The translations under genes and the position numbers were made by a program. 64,000 bases of DNA from Rhodoferax sp. (GTDB lineage: Bacteria > Pseudomonadota > Gammaproteobacteria > Burkholderiales > Burkholderiaceae_C). Where the stretch lies: positions 1 through 64,000 of the forward strand of contig NZ_JAAFHA010000003.1 of the NCBI RefSeq assembly GCF_010365055.1, read 5' to 3'. The notes below the pieces were generated by a model. That model had not been told where the DNA came from, searched no databases, and saw only the letters and a program-made list of their open reading frames with translations. This document shows, in pieces, positions 8,479 through 18,852 of the stretch; positions within the stretch are counted from its first letter, which is position 1, and the number at the start of each line of letters is the position of its first letter.

Positions 8479-9789
8479 ATGAAACTAGCTGACAATAAAG
8501 CCACCCTGTCGTTCAGTGACGGCAAACCCAGCATCGACTTGCCGATGTACCAAGGCACCGTCGGACCGGATGTGATTGATATCCGCAAGCTGTACGGACA
8601 GACCGGCATGTTCACCTACGATCCGGGGTTTTTGTCCACAGCTTCATGCCAGTCGGCCATCACTTACATCGATGGCGACAAAGGTGAACTTCTGTACCGT
8701 GGCTACCCGATCGAACAGTTGGCCACCAACTGCGATTTCATGGAAACCTGTCATTTGCTGCTGTACGGAAATTTGCCGGATGCTGTAGCCAAGGATGACT
8801 TCACGAAGCGCGTGACCAACCACACCATGGTGCACGAGCAGATGCAGTTTTTCCTGCGCGGCTTTCGCCGTGACGCCCATCCGATGGCCATCATGACCGG
8901 CCTGGTCGGCGCTCTGTCGGCCTTCTACCATGACAGCACCGACATCAACAACCCTGAACACCGTGAAGTTGCAGCCATTCGGCTGATTGCCAAAATGCCC
9001 ACGATGGTGGCCATGGCTTACAAGTACAACGTTGGCCAACCCTTCGTGTATCCGCAGAACGATCTGAGCTATGCGGGCAACTTCATGCGCATGATGTTTG
9101 CCAATCCGTGTGAAGAGTACAAGGTCAATCCAGTGATTGAGCGTGCCATGGATCGCATCTTTACGCTGCACGCCGACCACGAGCAAAACGCGTCAACGTC
9201 GACGGTGCGTCTATGCGGCAGTTCCGGCACCAACCCCTTTGCGGCCATTGCAGCTGGCGTGGCATGCCTGTGGGGTCCGGCTCATGGTGGCGCCAACGAG
9301 GCATGCCTCAACATGTTGGGCGACATCCAGCAAATGGGCGGCATTGAGAAAGTCGGCCACTTCATGGAGCAAGTCAAAGACAAGAATTCCGGCGTCAAAC
9401 TGATGGGATTTGGGCACCGGGTCTACAAAAACTACGATCCACGCGCAAAACTGATGCAGGAAACCTGCAAGGAAGTTTTGGCTGAACTCGGCCTGGAAAA
9501 CGATCCTCTGTTCAAACTCGCGATGGCCCTGGAAAAAATTGCACTGGAAGACGAATACTTCGTTTCCCGCAAGCTCTACCCCAACGTGGATTTCTACTCG
9601 GGTATCGTGCAACGCGCCATCGGCATACCAGTCAACATGTTCACCGGCGTTTTCGCGCTGGCCCGCACGGTCGGCTGGATTGCCCAACTCAACGAAATGA
9701 TCAGCGACCCTGAGTACAAAATTGGTCGTCCGCGTCAACTGTTCACGGGCTCCGTCAAGCGGGACGTTCTGCCGATTTCCCAACGCTGA
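8479..9789 (+). CDS. gltA: Citrate synthase
   Basis: 436 residues. Condenses acetyl-CoA and oxaloacetate to citrate. It has the length and N-terminal domain of the hexameric Gram-negative type ([24 protein letters not shown]). Catalytic motifs are [15 protein letters not shown] and [15 protein letters not shown], the [16 protein letters not shown] histidine loop, and the aspartate in NVDFYSGIV. It ends ...SQR and is followed 19 bases later by a strong terminator, so it closes the sdh operon. Confidence 0.97.
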   Translation: MKLADNKATLSFSDGKPSIDLPMYQGTVGPDVIDIRKLYGQTGMFTYDPGFLSTASCQSAITYIDGDKGELLYRGYPIEQLATNCDFMETCHLLLYGNLPDAVAKDDFTKRVTNHTMVHEQMQFFLRGFRRDAHPMAIMTGLVGALSAFYHDSTDINNPEHREVAAIRLIAKMPTMVAMAYKYNVGQPFVYPQNDLSYAGNFMRMMFANPCEEYKVNPVIERAMDRIFTLHADHEQNASTSTVRLCGSSGTNPFAAIAAGVACLWGPAHGGANEACLNMLGDIQQMGGIEKVGHFMEQVKDKNSGVKLMGFGHRVYKNYDPRAKLMQETCKEVLAELGLENDPLFKLAMALEKIALEDEYFVSRKLYPNVDFYSGIVQRAIGIPVNMFTGVFALARTVGWIAQLNEMISDPEYKIGRPRQLFTGSVKRDVLPISQR

Positions 9790-9807
9790 ACCCCAGTCAT
9801 CTGAAGC

Positions 9808-9840
9808 GCCCGCCGGATGGCAACACCGGCGGGCTTTTTT
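9808..9840 (+). terminator. Rho-independent terminator of the sdh-gltA operon
   Basis: A 9-bp perfect stem GCCCGCCGG / CCGGCGGGC (9808-9816 and 9826-9834) with a 9-base loop is followed by TTTTTT. Confidence 0.93.
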
Positions 9841-9901
9841 ATGTCGAGCGCACCGGTTCTACCGCGCCGCTTAAAATTATGCCTTGCCAAGGAAAGAACC
9901 C

Positions 9902-11374
9902 ATGGACCGCACCCACATCGAAACGCCCGGACGCACGTTGTACGACAAACTCTGGGACGAACACGTCGTCCACACGGAAGAAGACGGCACCGCCATCTTG
10001 TACATCGACCGCCACCTCGTGCACGAGGTCACCAGTCCGCAGGCATTTGAAGGCTTGCGCCAGGCCGGCCGCAAGGTGTGGCGTGTCAGTTCCATCGTCG
10101 CCACCGCGGACCACAACACGCCAACCACCGGCTGGGAACTGGGCTACGACGGCATCACGGATCCCACCAGCAAAGAGCAAGTCGTGACGCTGGACAAGAA
10201 CATCCAAGAGTATGGCGCCGCCGCTTATTTCCCGTTCATGTCAAAGCGCCAAGGGATCGTTCACGTTATCGGGCCAGAAAATGGTGCCACCTTGCCTGGC
10301 ATGACGGTCGTTTGTGGCGACTCGCACACCTCCACTCACGGCGCCTTTGGTGCCCTGGCCCACGGCATTGGCACCAGCGAGGTCGAGCACGTGATGGCAA
10401 CGCAAACCCTGCTCGCCAAAAAAGCAAAAAACATGCTGGTTCGGGTTGATGGCACCCTGCCCCGCGGTTGCAGCGGCAAAGATATTGTGCTCGCCATCAT
10501 CGGCAAAATCGGTACCGCTGGCGGCACGGGTTACACCATTGAGTTTGGCGGCGCAGCCATTTGTGCCTTGAGCATGGAAGGCCGCATGACTGTATGCAAT
10601 ATGGCCATTGAAGCCGGTGCCCGCGCCGGACTGGTGGCCGTAGACGAGAAGACCATCGAATATGTCAAGGGCCGCCCATTGGCACCTGGGCACAGTGCGG
10701 CCAATGGCACTGCGGCTGCCGTTGAATGGGATCAGGCCGTGGCGTACTGGAGGACCCTGCAATCTGATGCCAACGCACGTTTCGATACTGTTGTTGTGTT
10801 GGACGCGGCGCAGATCATCCCGCAGGTGACCTGGGGAACTTCACCCGAAATGGTGCTTGGCATTGAGGACCGCGTGCCAGACCCTGACAAAGAAAAGGAT
10901 GCCAACAAGCGCAGCGCCATCGAACGGGCCTTGGTCTATATGGGGCTGGAGCCCGGCAAGGCGCTCAATGATCTGTATGTGGACAAGGTGTTTATTGGTT
11001 CCTGCACCAACAGCCGGATTGAAGATATCCGTGAAGCGGCCACGCTGGTGAAAAAGCTGGGGCAAAGAGTGGCTCCTAACGTCAAACTGGCGATGGTGGT
11101 GCCGGGCTCCGGGCTGGTCAAGGCGCAGGCTGAGCACGAAGGCCTGCATGAGATCTTCAAGGCCGCCGGCTTTGAGTGGCGCGAGCCGGGTTGCTCCATG
11201 TGCCTGGCCATGAACGCCGACCGACTGGAGCCAACCGAGCGCTGCGCCTCCACCAGCAACCGCAATTTTGAAGGTCGCCAAGGTGCCGGTGGGCGCACCC
11301 ACTTGGTCAGCCCGGCCATGGCTGCAGCGGCCGCCATTTACGGCCATTTTGTCGACATCAGGACATTGGTCTGA
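9902..11374 (+). CDS. leuC: 3-isopropylmalate dehydratase large subunit
   Basis: 490 residues from ATG 9902, which has AAGGAAAG at good spacing. An in-frame ATG at 9884 would add six residues without a ribosome-binding site. With LeuD it isomerises 2- to 3-isopropylmalate in leucine synthesis, using an aconitase-type 4Fe-4S cluster. Cluster cysteines lie in [12 protein letters not shown] and in [11 protein letters not shown]. Other family motifs are [13 protein letters not shown] and the C-terminal [19 protein letters not shown]. It starts a leuCDB run with small gaps, a likely operon. Confidence 0.96.
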   Translation: MDRTHIETPGRTLYDKLWDEHVVHTEEDGTAILYIDRHLVHEVTSPQAFEGLRQAGRKVWRVSSIVATADHNTPTTGWELGYDGITDPTSKEQVVTLDKNIQEYGAAAYFPFMSKRQGIVHVIGPENGATLPGMTVVCGDSHTSTHGAFGALAHGIGTSEVEHVMATQTLLAKKAKNMLVRVDGTLPRGCSGKDIVLAIIGKIGTAGGTGYTIEFGGAAICALSMEGRMTVCNMAIEAGARAGLVAVDEKTIEYVKGRPLAPGHSAANGTAAAVEWDQAVAYWRTLQSDANARFDTVVVLDAAQIIPQVTWGTSPEMVLGIEDRVPDPDKEKDANKRSAIERALVYMGLEPGKALNDLYVDKVFIGSCTNSRIEDIREAATLVKKLGQRVAPNVKLAMVVPGSGLVKAQAEHEGLHEIFKAAGFEWREPGCSMCLAMNADRLEPTERCASTSNRNFEGRQGAGGRTHLVSPAMAAAAAIYGHFVDIRTLV

Positions 11375-11398
11375 GCCGCCTGGCCCAAGGAAATCATT

Positions 11399-12049
11399 AT
11401 GCAAAAATTCGACCTGCACAAAGGGCTGGTGGCCCCGATGGACCGCGAAAACGTCGATACCGACGCCATCATTCCCAAGCAATTCCTCAAGTCCATTCGC
11501 AAGACTGGCTTCGGTCAGAATCTGTTCGATGAATGGCGTTACCTGGATGCGGGCTTTCCTGGTCAAGACCCCCAAAGCCGCAAGCCGAACCCTGACTTTG
11601 TGCTGAATCAGCCGCGCTATCAAGGCGCATCGATTCTGCTGGCACGCAAGAACTTTGGCTGCGGCTCGTCACGCGAGCACGCGCCCTGGGCGCTCGATCA
11701 GTTCGGTTTTCGGGCCATCATTGCGCCGAGCTACGCCGACATTTTTTTCAACAACAGCTTCAAGAACGGCTTGCTGCCCATCGTCCTCAGTGAGCACCAG
11801 GTCAGCAAGTTGTTTGACGAGACGCTGGCCTTCCCTGGTTACTCTTTGATGATTGACCTGGAACGCCAGGTGATCGTCAAGCCCGACGGCGAAGAGTTGC
11901 CATTTGAAGTACAGGCCTTTCGCAAATACTGTCTTCTGAATGGCTTTGACGATATTGGACTGACGCTGCGCCATGCCGACAAGATCAAGGCTTTTGAAGC
12001 CCAAAGATTGGCACAAAAACCGTGGCTAGCCCACACCCTGCTTGCATAA
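11399..12049 (+). CDS. leuD: 3-isopropylmalate dehydratase small subunit
   Basis: 216 residues. The swivel-domain partner of LeuC. Signatures are [15 protein letters not shown] at the N-terminus and the substrate-binding [13 protein letters not shown] loop, followed by [28 protein letters not shown] lies upstream of the ATG. Length is normal. Confidence 0.96.
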   Translation: MQKFDLHKGLVAPMDRENVDTDAIIPKQFLKSIRKTGFGQNLFDEWRYLDAGFPGQDPQSRKPNPDFVLNQPRYQGASILLARKNFGCGSSREHAPWALDQFGFRAIIAPSYADIFFNNSFKNGLLPIVLSEHQVSKLFDETLAFPGYSLMIDLERQVIVKPDGEELPFEVQAFRKYCLLNGFDDIGLTLRHADKIKAFEAQRLAQKPWLAHTLLA

Positions 12050-12052
12050 GCA

Positions 12053-12069
12053 ACTATAAATTCAATAGC
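12053..12069 (+). repeat. Left-arm fragment of the dispersed palindromic element
   Basis: ACTATAAATTCAATAGC in the leuD-leuB gap matches the left hairpin of the 56-bp element, but the GGGCT right half is absent. It may be a decayed copy or chance, given its small size. Confidence 0.35.
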
Positions 12070-12082
12070 AGATAAATTCATT

Positions 12083-13150
12083 ATGAAAATTGCAGTTTTG
12101 CCCGGTGATGGCATTGGTACCGAGATTGTGGCCGAGGCAGTGAAGGTCTTGAATGCCCTTGACCTCCAGTTCGAGATGGAAACCGCACTGGTCGGCGGTG
12201 CCGCCTATGAGACCCACGGCCACCCCTTGCCGGAGGCCACTCTCAAACTCGCCAAACAGGCCGATGCCATATTGTTCGGCGCCGTCGGTGACTGGAAATA
12301 CGACAAGCTCGATCGTCCGCTGCGCCCCGAGCAGGCGATTCTGGGCTTGCGCAAAAACCTCGGCCTGTTTGCCAATTTCCGCCCCGCCATTTGTTACCCG
12401 GAGCTGGTCGGCGCTTCCAGCCTCAAGCCCGAGTTGATCGCGGGTCTGGACATCCTGATCATTCGCGAGTTGACCGGCGACATTTACTTTGGCCAGCCGC
12501 GCGGTCGCCGTGTCGCGACCGACGGGCACTTCCCTGGCGCTGAAGAAGCCTTTGACACCATGCGCTACAGCCGCCCCGAGATTGAGCGCATTGCCCACGT
12601 CGCCTTTCAAGCGGCACGCAAACGCGGCAAGCGTGTCACCAGTATCGACAAAGCCAACGTGCTGGAGACTTTTCAGTTTTGGCGCGACGTGGTTACCGAA
12701 GTGGGCCAGCAATACCCTGACGTCGAACTTGACCATATGTACGTGGACAACGCCGCCATGCAACTGGTGCGTGCGCCCAAAAAATTTGATGTTGTGGTCA
12801 CTGGCAACCTGTTTGGCGACATTCTGAGCGATGAAGCCGCGATGCTGACCGGCTCGATTGGCATGCTGCCCTCGGCGTCCCTGAATTCGAGCAACCAGGG
12901 CCTGTATGAGCCCAGCCACGGCAGCGCACCCGACATCGCCGGCAAGGGCATCGCCAACCCGTTGGCCACCATCCTGAGCGCGGCCATGATGCTGCGCTTC
13001 AGCCTGAACCAAGAAACCGCCGCCCAGCGCATTGAAGCCGCGGTCAAGAAGGTGCTGGCACTCGGGCTGCGTACCACTGACATTTTTAGCGAAGGCACCA
13101 CCCGCGTCAGCACCCACGAGATGGGCGCGGCGGTGGTCAAGGCTTTGTAA
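12083..13150 (+). CDS. leuB: 3-isopropylmalate dehydrogenase
   Basis: 355 residues. Oxidatively decarboxylates 3-isopropylmalate with NAD+. Motifs in order: [16 protein letters not shown] at the start, [17 protein letters not shown] (substrate arginine/tyrosine region), [18 protein letters not shown] (catalytic Lys), [12 protein letters not shown] and [16 protein letters not shown] with the metal aspartates, and [18 protein letters not shown] for NAD. Last gene of leuCDB. Confidence 0.97.
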   Translation: MKIAVLPGDGIGTEIVAEAVKVLNALDLQFEMETALVGGAAYETHGHPLPEATLKLAKQADAILFGAVGDWKYDKLDRPLRPEQAILGLRKNLGLFANFRPAICYPELVGASSLKPELIAGLDILIIRELTGDIYFGQPRGRRVATDGHFPGAEEAFDTMRYSRPEIERIAHVAFQAARKRGKRVTSIDKANVLETFQFWRDVVTEVGQQYPDVELDHMYVDNAAMQLVRAPKKFDVVVTGNLFGDILSDEAAMLTGSIGMLPSASLNSSNQGLYEPSHGSAPDIAGKGIANPLATILSAAMMLRFSLNQETAAQRIEAAVKKVLALGLRTTDIFSEGTTRVSTHEMGAAVVKAL

Positions 13151-13223
13151 TGATCCGTGCAGCCCGCCTCTTAAGGTGATGCAGTCTGGGTGAACTGTTC
13201 TGATGTTTTTAATTCAACTCTAA

Positions 13224-14399
13224 ATGGGCAAGATGATGAAAATTGGCAATCTGGTGGGTCTGGTTGGTTGGCGTGGCATGGTGGGTTCGGTGTTAATCGA
13301 CCGCATGCAGACTGAAGGCGATTTCGATCTGATTGAACCAGTCTTCTTTTCAACCTCCAATGCCGGTGGCCAAGCCCCGGCTCTGGCCAAAAACGAAACC
13401 ATCCTGAAGGATGCCTTTGACATTGAAGCGCTGAAAAAATGCGACATCATCATCAGCGCCCAGGGGGGCGACTACACCACCGAGGTATTCCCCAAACTAC
13501 GTGCTGCCGGGTGGGGCGGCCATTGGATTGATGCGGCATCCACGCTACGCATGACGGACGACGCCGTCATCATCCTGGACCCGGTCAACCTGAATGTCAT
13601 CAAGAATGCCCTGGCCAAAGGCGGCAACAACTGGATTGGTGGCAATTGCACCGTCAGCTGCATGTTGATGGGTGTCGGTGCGCTGTACAAGGCAGGCTTG
13701 GTCGAGTGGATGACCAGCATGACCTACCAGGCCGCATCCGGTGGCGGCGCGCAGCACATGCGCGAGTTGTTGACGCAATTCGGCACGCTCAATGCCGAAG
13801 TGAAGAACCTGCTGGACGACCCCAAGTCAGCCATCCTCGAAATTGACCGCAAGGTTCTGGGCAAACAGCAAGCCTTGACGCCGGCTGAAACGGCCAATTT
13901 TGGTGTTCCGCTGGGTGGCAGCCTGATTCCCTGGATCGACAAGGACTTGGGCCTTGGCAAGCAATCGGATGAAGCCGGTTGGGGCATGTCGCGCGAGGAA
14001 TGGAAGGGTGGCGCCGAGACCAACAAGATTCTGGGTCAGGGTGCCGCCTTTGGCACCGCTGAGACACCGGTGGACGGCTTCTGCGTGCGCGTGGGCACCA
14101 TGCGCTGCCACAGCCAGGCCCTCACTTTCAAACTGAAGAAGGATGTGCCCAGCGCCGACATTGAAGCCATGATTGCGGCCGATAACGAATGGGTCAAGGT
14201 CGTGCCCAACACGCGCGAGGCCACGGTGCAACACCTGACACCGGTCGCCGTCACCGGCACGCTGGGCATTCCGGTGGGGCGCATCCGCAAGCTCGCCATG
14301 GGGCCGCAGTACGTCGGCGCATTCACCATTGGTGACCAGTTGCTGTGGGGCGCCGCAGAACCCCTGCGCCGCATGCTGCGCATCCTGCTGGCCGCCTAA
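13224..14399 (+). CDS. asd: Aspartate-semialdehyde dehydrogenase
   Basis: Up to 391 residues. Reduces aspartyl phosphate to aspartate semialdehyde with NADPH, the branch point to lysine/diaminopimelate, threonine and methionine. [14 protein letters not shown] is the nucleotide loop and Cys142 in [11 protein letters not shown] is the catalytic thiol. [34 protein letters not shown] is the typical C-terminal region, quoted here as motif GRIRKLAMG plus the [12 protein letters not shown] end. Starts at 13224, 13233 or 13236 are possible, none with a strong ribosome-binding site. leuB-asd-fimV-truA order is common in beta-proteobacteria. Confidence 0.95.
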   Translation: MGKMMKIGNLVGLVGWRGMVGSVLIDRMQTEGDFDLIEPVFFSTSNAGGQAPALAKNETILKDAFDIEALKKCDIIISAQGGDYTTEVFPKLRAAGWGGHWIDAASTLRMTDDAVIILDPVNLNVIKNALAKGGNNWIGGNCTVSCMLMGVGALYKAGLVEWMTSMTYQAASGGGAQHMRELLTQFGTLNAEVKNLLDDPKSAILEIDRKVLGKQQALTPAETANFGVPLGGSLIPWIDKDLGLGKQSDEAGWGMSREEWKGGAETNKILGQGAAFGTAETPVDGFCVRVGTMRCHSQALTFKLKKDVPSADIEAMIAADNEWVKVVPNTREATVQHLTPVAVTGTLGIPVGRIRKLAMGPQYVGAFTIGDQLLWGAAEPLRRMLRILLAA

Positions 14400-14433
14400 G
14401 CAGTGATTGAATGCTGCTCACGGGTTTGCCCTG

Positions 14434-14469
14434 GCGGCGAAAGCCGCAGGCCGTTGTCGCTCGACAACA
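14434..14469 (+). terminator. Hairpin pair downstream of asd, possible transcript end
   Basis: GCGGCGAAAGCCGC (GNRA-type loop) is followed at once by the near-palindrome GTTGTCGCTCGACAAC. There is no T run, so this is not a classical terminator. It could be an RNA 3'-end stabiliser or Rho-dependent end. Confidence 0.3.
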
Positions 14470-14640
14470 TAGAATCCACAGGTGTTTACCTTGCCTGCCA
14501 ATGATTCAAAGTTAAGAGCTGGCTTGGCTTGTCAGGGCCGAACATTGATGCTATGGTGCTTTTCACGTTGCCAGTACTGATGCAGTTGCTCCCCTCATGA
14601 CGACAAACTTCCCAGCCGCCCGAACACCGGAGTCCACAAA

Positions 14641-17256
14641 TTGATTTCTAAGTCTCATCGTTGGCAAAGAACTGCCATGGCAATTGCGGCCACTGCGATT
14701 TTCGGCCTCTGGGGATCGAATGCGGCGGCACTTTCACTGGGTCGAATCTCGGTTCAATCGGCACTCGGAGAGCCTTTGCGGGCGGAAATTGAAGTTCCGG
14801 AAATCAACGCCGAAGAGGCCGCTTCGCTCAAAGCATCGATTGCGTCGCCAGACGCCTTCCGCACTGCCGGCTTGGAATACAACCCTGCCATGGCGAGCCT
14901 GCAGGTCTCGCTTCAACGACGTGCCGACGGACGTGCCTACATTCGTTTAAGCAGCGACCGGGCCATCAACGATCCGTTTGTTGACATGATTCTGGTGGCC
15001 AGCTGGGCGACCGGTCGCATCGTGCGTGACTACACCCTGTTGTTTGACCCACCCAGTCTGCGGCAAGCGGCAAGCACCGCACCAACCCCGGCTCAAGTCC
15101 CGGTGCAAGTTCCAGCGCCGTCGTCGACCAGTCGGGTCGCTCCTCCAGTCGCGCCTGCGCCTTCGAGACCGATCGCGGCGCCCGCGCGGCCTGCAGTTGA
15201 GCCTGCTCAAAGCCCGGTCAAACCGCCTGCACGCCCGCTGGCTGACAAGGCACCGGACGCCCAAGTCCGCTCGGTAACCGTCAAGTCCGGCGACACAGCC
15301 AGCAAAATAGCGACGGCGACAAAGCCGGCCAATGTCTCCCTTGACCAGATGCTGGTGGCTCTGCTGCGCGCCAACCCGGACGCCTTCATCGGCGATAACG
15401 TCAACCGCGTCAAGGCCGGCTCAGTCGTGAGCATCCCCACCGCGGCGCAAGCAGAAGCCACGCCAGCCGCAGACGCCCGCCAGATCATCATTGCCCAAAG
15501 CAAGGATTTCAACGACTTCCGCCGCAAGCTGGCAGCTGCCGCGCCCAGCGCCCAGATGGCGGGCGCAGACCGCAAAGCGAGCGGCGCGGTGCAGGCCAAA
15601 GTTGAGGACAAAAAACCCCTCACCGCGGTGCCTGACAAATTGACTTTGTCAAAAGGAGCCGTTCAGGGCGCCTCCGCTGAAGCTCAGCTAGCCCAAGAGC
15701 GCAATGCCAAAGAGGCGGCCGACCGGGCGACCGAAATCGCCAAGAACATCAGTGACCTTGGCAAACTTGGGGCGGCATCGACTGCCGTGGCGCCGGCTCT
15801 GCCGGCATCTGCCGCGTTGGTCGCCGAGCCAAGCGCAGCGCCGAGCGTCACCGCGGCCTCAGCACCAGCGGTTAGCGCGCCCGCTTCTGCCGCCGCAGTT
15901 GCAGTGCCTGGGGCACCAGTGCTTAGCCCCATGGCAACAGCATCGGCACCCACGCCAGCGCCTGCAGCCACCCCACCCGTGGCGCTGCCCGAACCCAGCT
16001 TGCTTGACGACATGACGGAAAGCCCTTTGGCCCTGTCCGGCGCCCTTGGCCTGGTCGCCCTGTTGGTCGCCTTTGGGCTCTACCGCACCAACAAGCGCAA
16101 GAAGGCCGCCGCGGGCGATAGTTCATTTCTGGACAGTCAGTTGCAGCCCGACTCATTCTTTGGCGCCAGTGGCGGTGAAAGTGTCGACACCAGTGACAAT
16201 GCGGCCACGGGTTCCTCCATGGTCTACTCGCCCAGCCAGCTTGATGCGGTCGACGATGTTGACCCCGTCGCCGAGGCTGATGTCTATCTCGCCTATGGGC
16301 GCGACATGCAGGCGGAAGAAATTTTGAAGGATGCCCTGGTTAGCAACCCCGGACGCATCGCGATCCATCAAAAATTGCTTGATATTTTCGCCAAGCGGCG
16401 TGATACGAGAAGCTTTGAGAACATGGCCACCCAGGCCTTCAGGATGACAGAGGGTCAGGGGCCGGAATGGGAACGTATTTGCCTACTCGGCTTGAGCATT
16501 GACCCGAGCAATGCGCTGTACCAACCCGGCGGCGAACCCAACAATCCGGATGGCACGCCTTCTCGTCCGATGACACTCGAACAGACGGGCAGTCTTGCTG
16601 CCGGTGTGGGTGCAGCGGCGACCCAAGTCATTGCGCCCCAGGCTGGCGGGGCAGCAGATCTCGATTTGGACCTCGACTTTTCGCTTGACGAGGAGCCCGT
16701 CAGCGCGATCAGCGAGATTCAACCCAGCTACACCGAACCCACCATCAGCCTGAAGGCGGTCGATGAACCCCCAGTGCTTGATTTTGGCTTGGACGAAGCC
16801 GCAGTACCTTTTGTGCCGGCCAAAGCCGATGCAGCCGATGGCATCGGTGCCATTGAATTCTCGCTGCCCGATCTGGATGCTGTAGACAATGACCAGAGCC
16901 CACCGGCGGCGAACAGCGACGATTTCAAACTGCAAGCCGCCAATAGTTTTGGACTGACCAGCCCCGTGCCCCTGCCCAAATCAGAACCACCAGCGCCTGC
17001 CGCGCCTGATTTAGGCATGCTCGAGTTTGACCTCGGCTCCCTGTCCCTGGATTTGGGGGACGAAGCACCGACGGATACCGCCGCAAGCCCGATGGCCAAT
17101 GAGTATGAAGACCCATTGGTCACCAAGCTGGCACTGGCAGAGGAATTCCGGGCGATTGGCGACGAGGACGGCGCACGCGCGCTGATTGAAGAAGTGATCT
17201 CTGAAGCCTCAGGCGACATGAAGATCAAGGCGCAACGCGCGCTGAGCAACCTCTGA
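14641..17256 (+). CDS. fimV: FimV/HubP-family polar cell-envelope protein
   Basis: 871 residues from a TTG start with GGAG at good spacing; an ATG at 14677 is the alternative. An N-terminal signal segment is followed by the FimV N-terminal domain (LGRISVQSALGEPLRAEIEV). Next are a Pro/Ala linker, a LysM-like peptidoglycan-binding stretch (about 210-272, SVTVKSGDTASKIA), and more Ala/Pro linker. One transmembrane helix lies at about 465-483. The acidic cytoplasmic part contains a TPR-like region (LAYGRDMQAEEILKDAL) and the conserved C-terminal FimV domain (EDPLVTKLALAEEFRAIGD). In other bacteria it organises the cell pole and supports type IV pilus function. Confidence 0.9.
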   Translation: MISKSHRWQRTAMAIAATAIFGLWGSNAAALSLGRISVQSALGEPLRAEIEVPEINAEEAASLKASIASPDAFRTAGLEYNPAMASLQVSLQRRADGRAYIRLSSDRAINDPFVDMILVASWATGRIVRDYTLLFDPPSLRQAASTAPTPAQVPVQVPAPSSTSRVAPPVAPAPSRPIAAPARPAVEPAQSPVKPPARPLADKAPDAQVRSVTVKSGDTASKIATATKPANVSLDQMLVALLRANPDAFIGDNVNRVKAGSVVSIPTAAQAEATPAADARQIIIAQSKDFNDFRRKLAAAAPSAQMAGADRKASGAVQAKVEDKKPLTAVPDKLTLSKGAVQGASAEAQLAQERNAKEAADRATEIAKNISDLGKLGAASTAVAPALPASAALVAEPSAAPSVTAASAPAVSAPASAAAVAVPGAPVLSPMATASAPTPAPAATPPVALPEPSLLDDMTESPLALSGALGLVALLVAFGLYRTNKRKKAAAGDSSFLDSQLQPDSFFGASGGESVDTSDNAATGSSMVYSPSQLDAVDDVDPVAEADVYLAYGRDMQAEEILKDALVSNPGRIAIHQKLLDIFAKRRDTRSFENMATQAFRMTEGQGPEWERICLLGLSIDPSNALYQPGGEPNNPDGTPSRPMTLEQTGSLAAGVGAAATQVIAPQAGGAADLDLDLDFSLDEEPVSAISEIQPSYTEPTISLKAVDEPPVLDFGLDEAAVPFVPAKADAADGIGAIEFSLPDLDAVDNDQSPPAANSDDFKLQAANSFGLTSPVPLPKSEPPAPAAPDLGMLEFDLGSLSLDLGDEAPTDTAASPMANEYEDPLVTKLALAEEFRAIGDEDGARALIEEVISEASGDMKIKAQRALSNL

Positions 17257-17305
17257 TCTGCCTTCGCCACAGAGCAGTCGCCGAGCACCGCGCAATGAAT
17301 CCACT

Positions 17306-18088
17306 GTGAGACTGGCACTGGGCATCAGCTACAACGGGCAGGCCTACCAAGGCTGGCAGAGCCAGTTATCCCGCCAGACGGTGCAGGACAAGCTCGAGCT
17401 GGCCTTGGGCAAGTTCACCGCCCAGCGGGTTTCCACGCTGTGTGCCGGCCGCACCGACGCTGGCGTCCATGGTCTGATGCAGGTGGTGCATTTCGACACG
17501 CTGCTTGAGCGCGCCACGTCATCCTGGGTACGCGGCACCAATGCTTTGCTGCCGCGCGACATTGCCGTGGAATGGGCGCATGTGGTGCCCCCCGAGTTTC
17601 ATTGCCGCGCCAGCGCCTTGTCGCGTCGTTATGCCTACATCGTGATGGAATCCCCGGTTCGCCCCAGCGTGGATGCGGGCCGAGTTGGCTGGGTCTTCAA
17701 GCCACTGGACGCTGGCGCGATGCAAGAGGCCGTGGCGTACCTGCTCGGCGAGCAGGACTTCACCTCGTTTCGGGCGTCGGCCTGCCAGGCGCTGTCGCCG
17801 ATCAAGACGCTGCGACGCATCGACATCTCGAAACGCGGCGCCTACTGGCGATTCGAATTTGAAGCCAACGCCTTTCTGCACCACATGATTCGCAACATCA
17901 TGGGTTGCCTGGTAACAGTGGGTCAGGGCAAGCAGGCGCCGCAATGGGTCAAGCACGTGCTGCTGGAGCGCGACCGCGATGCCGCCGCACCGACGTTTTC
18001 CCCTGACGGGCTGTACTTTCTCGGTCCGTGTTATGCCCCCCATTGGGGTTTGCCGGATCGCACACCGGCCTTTGATGCATTGCCATGA
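17306..18088 (+). CDS. truA: tRNA pseudouridine(38-40) synthase
   Basis: 260 residues from a GTG start; the nearby ATG at 17295 hits a stop. It isomerises uridines 38-40 in the tRNA anticodon arm. Catalytic Asp51 lies in the motif AGRTDAGVHG. LALGISYNGQAYQGWQ and HMIRNIMGCLVTVGQGK are further family motifs. Its stop overlaps the trpF start by 4 bases (ATGA), suggesting translational coupling. Confidence 0.95.
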   Translation: MRLALGISYNGQAYQGWQSQLSRQTVQDKLELALGKFTAQRVSTLCAGRTDAGVHGLMQVVHFDTLLERATSSWVRGTNALLPRDIAVEWAHVVPPEFHCRASALSRRYAYIVMESPVRPSVDAGRVGWVFKPLDAGAMQEAVAYLLGEQDFTSFRASACQALSPIKTLRRIDISKRGAYWRFEFEANAFLHHMIRNIMGCLVTVGQGKQAPQWVKHVLLERDRDAAAPTFSPDGLYFLGPCYAPHWGLPDRTPAFDALP

Positions 18089-18816
18089 CCACTACCCCCC
18101 TATTTGCCCAGCGCACCCGGATCAAGATCTGCGGTCTCACGCGTGAACAGGACGTCGACGCAGCCGTGGCGGCCGGCGCGGATGCCATCGGCTTTGTGCT
18201 TTATGCCAAAAGTCCGCGCTATGTCACACCAACGCGGGCGTTTGAGCTGGCGCGCCGACTGCCGCCCTTTGTCACACCGGTGCTGTTGTTTGTCAATGAG
18301 ACTACTGAAAATATCATAGCTGCCCACGCAATCGTAGCGGGGGCTACAGCTCAATTTCATGGTGAAGAAACACCGGAGCAGTGTTGGCTGGCATCCCAAG
18401 CGGGGGCTCGCCCCTATTTGCGTGCAGCGCGCATTCCGCTGGGTGACACTGGTGGCGGCTTCGATCTCGTAAAATTCGCGCTTGATTATTCTCAGGCCCA
18501 GGCCATTTTGCTCGATGCCCATGTGGAAGGCTACGGCGGTGGCGGTCAAACATTCAATTGGTCACTGCTGCCTCCAAACGTCAACGCTCACCTCGTCTTG
18601 AGTGGTGGGCTCAGCGCTGCCAACGTGACCGCGGGCATCCTGCAGGTGCGCCCGCGCTGTAAATCGCTGGCAGTCGATGTGAGTTCGGGGGTCGAAGTCT
18701 CCGGCCCCGGCAACAAGGGCATCAAAGACCCTGAAAAGATCAACCAGTTTGTCGCCGCCGTTCGCGCCGCCGACAAGCAATTTGAATACCTTGCGGGACA
18801 GACCGCAGTTACGTGA
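18085..18816 (+). CDS. trpF: Phosphoribosylanthranilate isomerase
   Basis: 243 residues. Performs the Amadori rearrangement of PRA to CdRP in tryptophan synthesis. Catalytic Cys16 is in IKICGLTR and the catalytic Asp is in ILLDAHVEGYGGGGQTFNW. LSGGLSAANV and VDVSSGVE complete the phosphate site. Residues about 73-92 (TTENIIAAHAIVAGATAQFH) coincide with a dispersed element, yet the segment matches the family in length. The tail EYLAGQTAVT runs beyond the usual end and lies in another inverted repeat. Confidence 0.95.
   Translation: MTTTPLFAQRTRIKICGLTREQDVDAAVAAGADAIGFVLYAKSPRYVTPTRAFELARRLPPFVTPVLLFVNETTENIIAAHAIVAGATAQFHGEETPEQCWLASQAGARPYLRAARIPLGDTGGGFDLVKFALDYSQAQAILLDAHVEGYGGGGQTFNWSLLPPNVNAHLVLSGGLSAANVTAGILQVRPRCKSLAVDVSSGVEVSGPGNKGIKDPEKINQFVAAVRAADKQFEYLAGQTAVT
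18301..18359 (+). repeat. Dispersed palindromic element, copy 3 (inside trpF)
   Basis: CTACTGAAAATATCATAGCTG (left arm with a loop about three bases longer), then 20 bases, then GCGGGGGCTACAGCTCAATTT. The distance from the TAGC of the left arm to GGGCT is the same 25 bases as in all other copies. It is read in sense as part of TrpF. It is the least certain coding copy because the protein length is normal there. Confidence 0.55.
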
Positions 18817-18835
18817 AACGAACCAGCTCTGTCCC
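18795..18835. repeat. Inverted repeat GGGACAGA...TCTGTCCC at the trpF-trpB junction
   Basis: Perfect 8-bp arms at 18795-18802 and 18828-18835 enclose 25 bases. The left arm encodes the AGQT of the TrpF tail and the right arm lies in the short gap before trpB. The 13-mer TGCGGGACAGACC recurs on the minus strand at 43370-43358. REP-like, but no partner transposase is visible. Confidence 0.5.
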
Positions 18836-18852
18836 CAACTGATTAGTTAACT

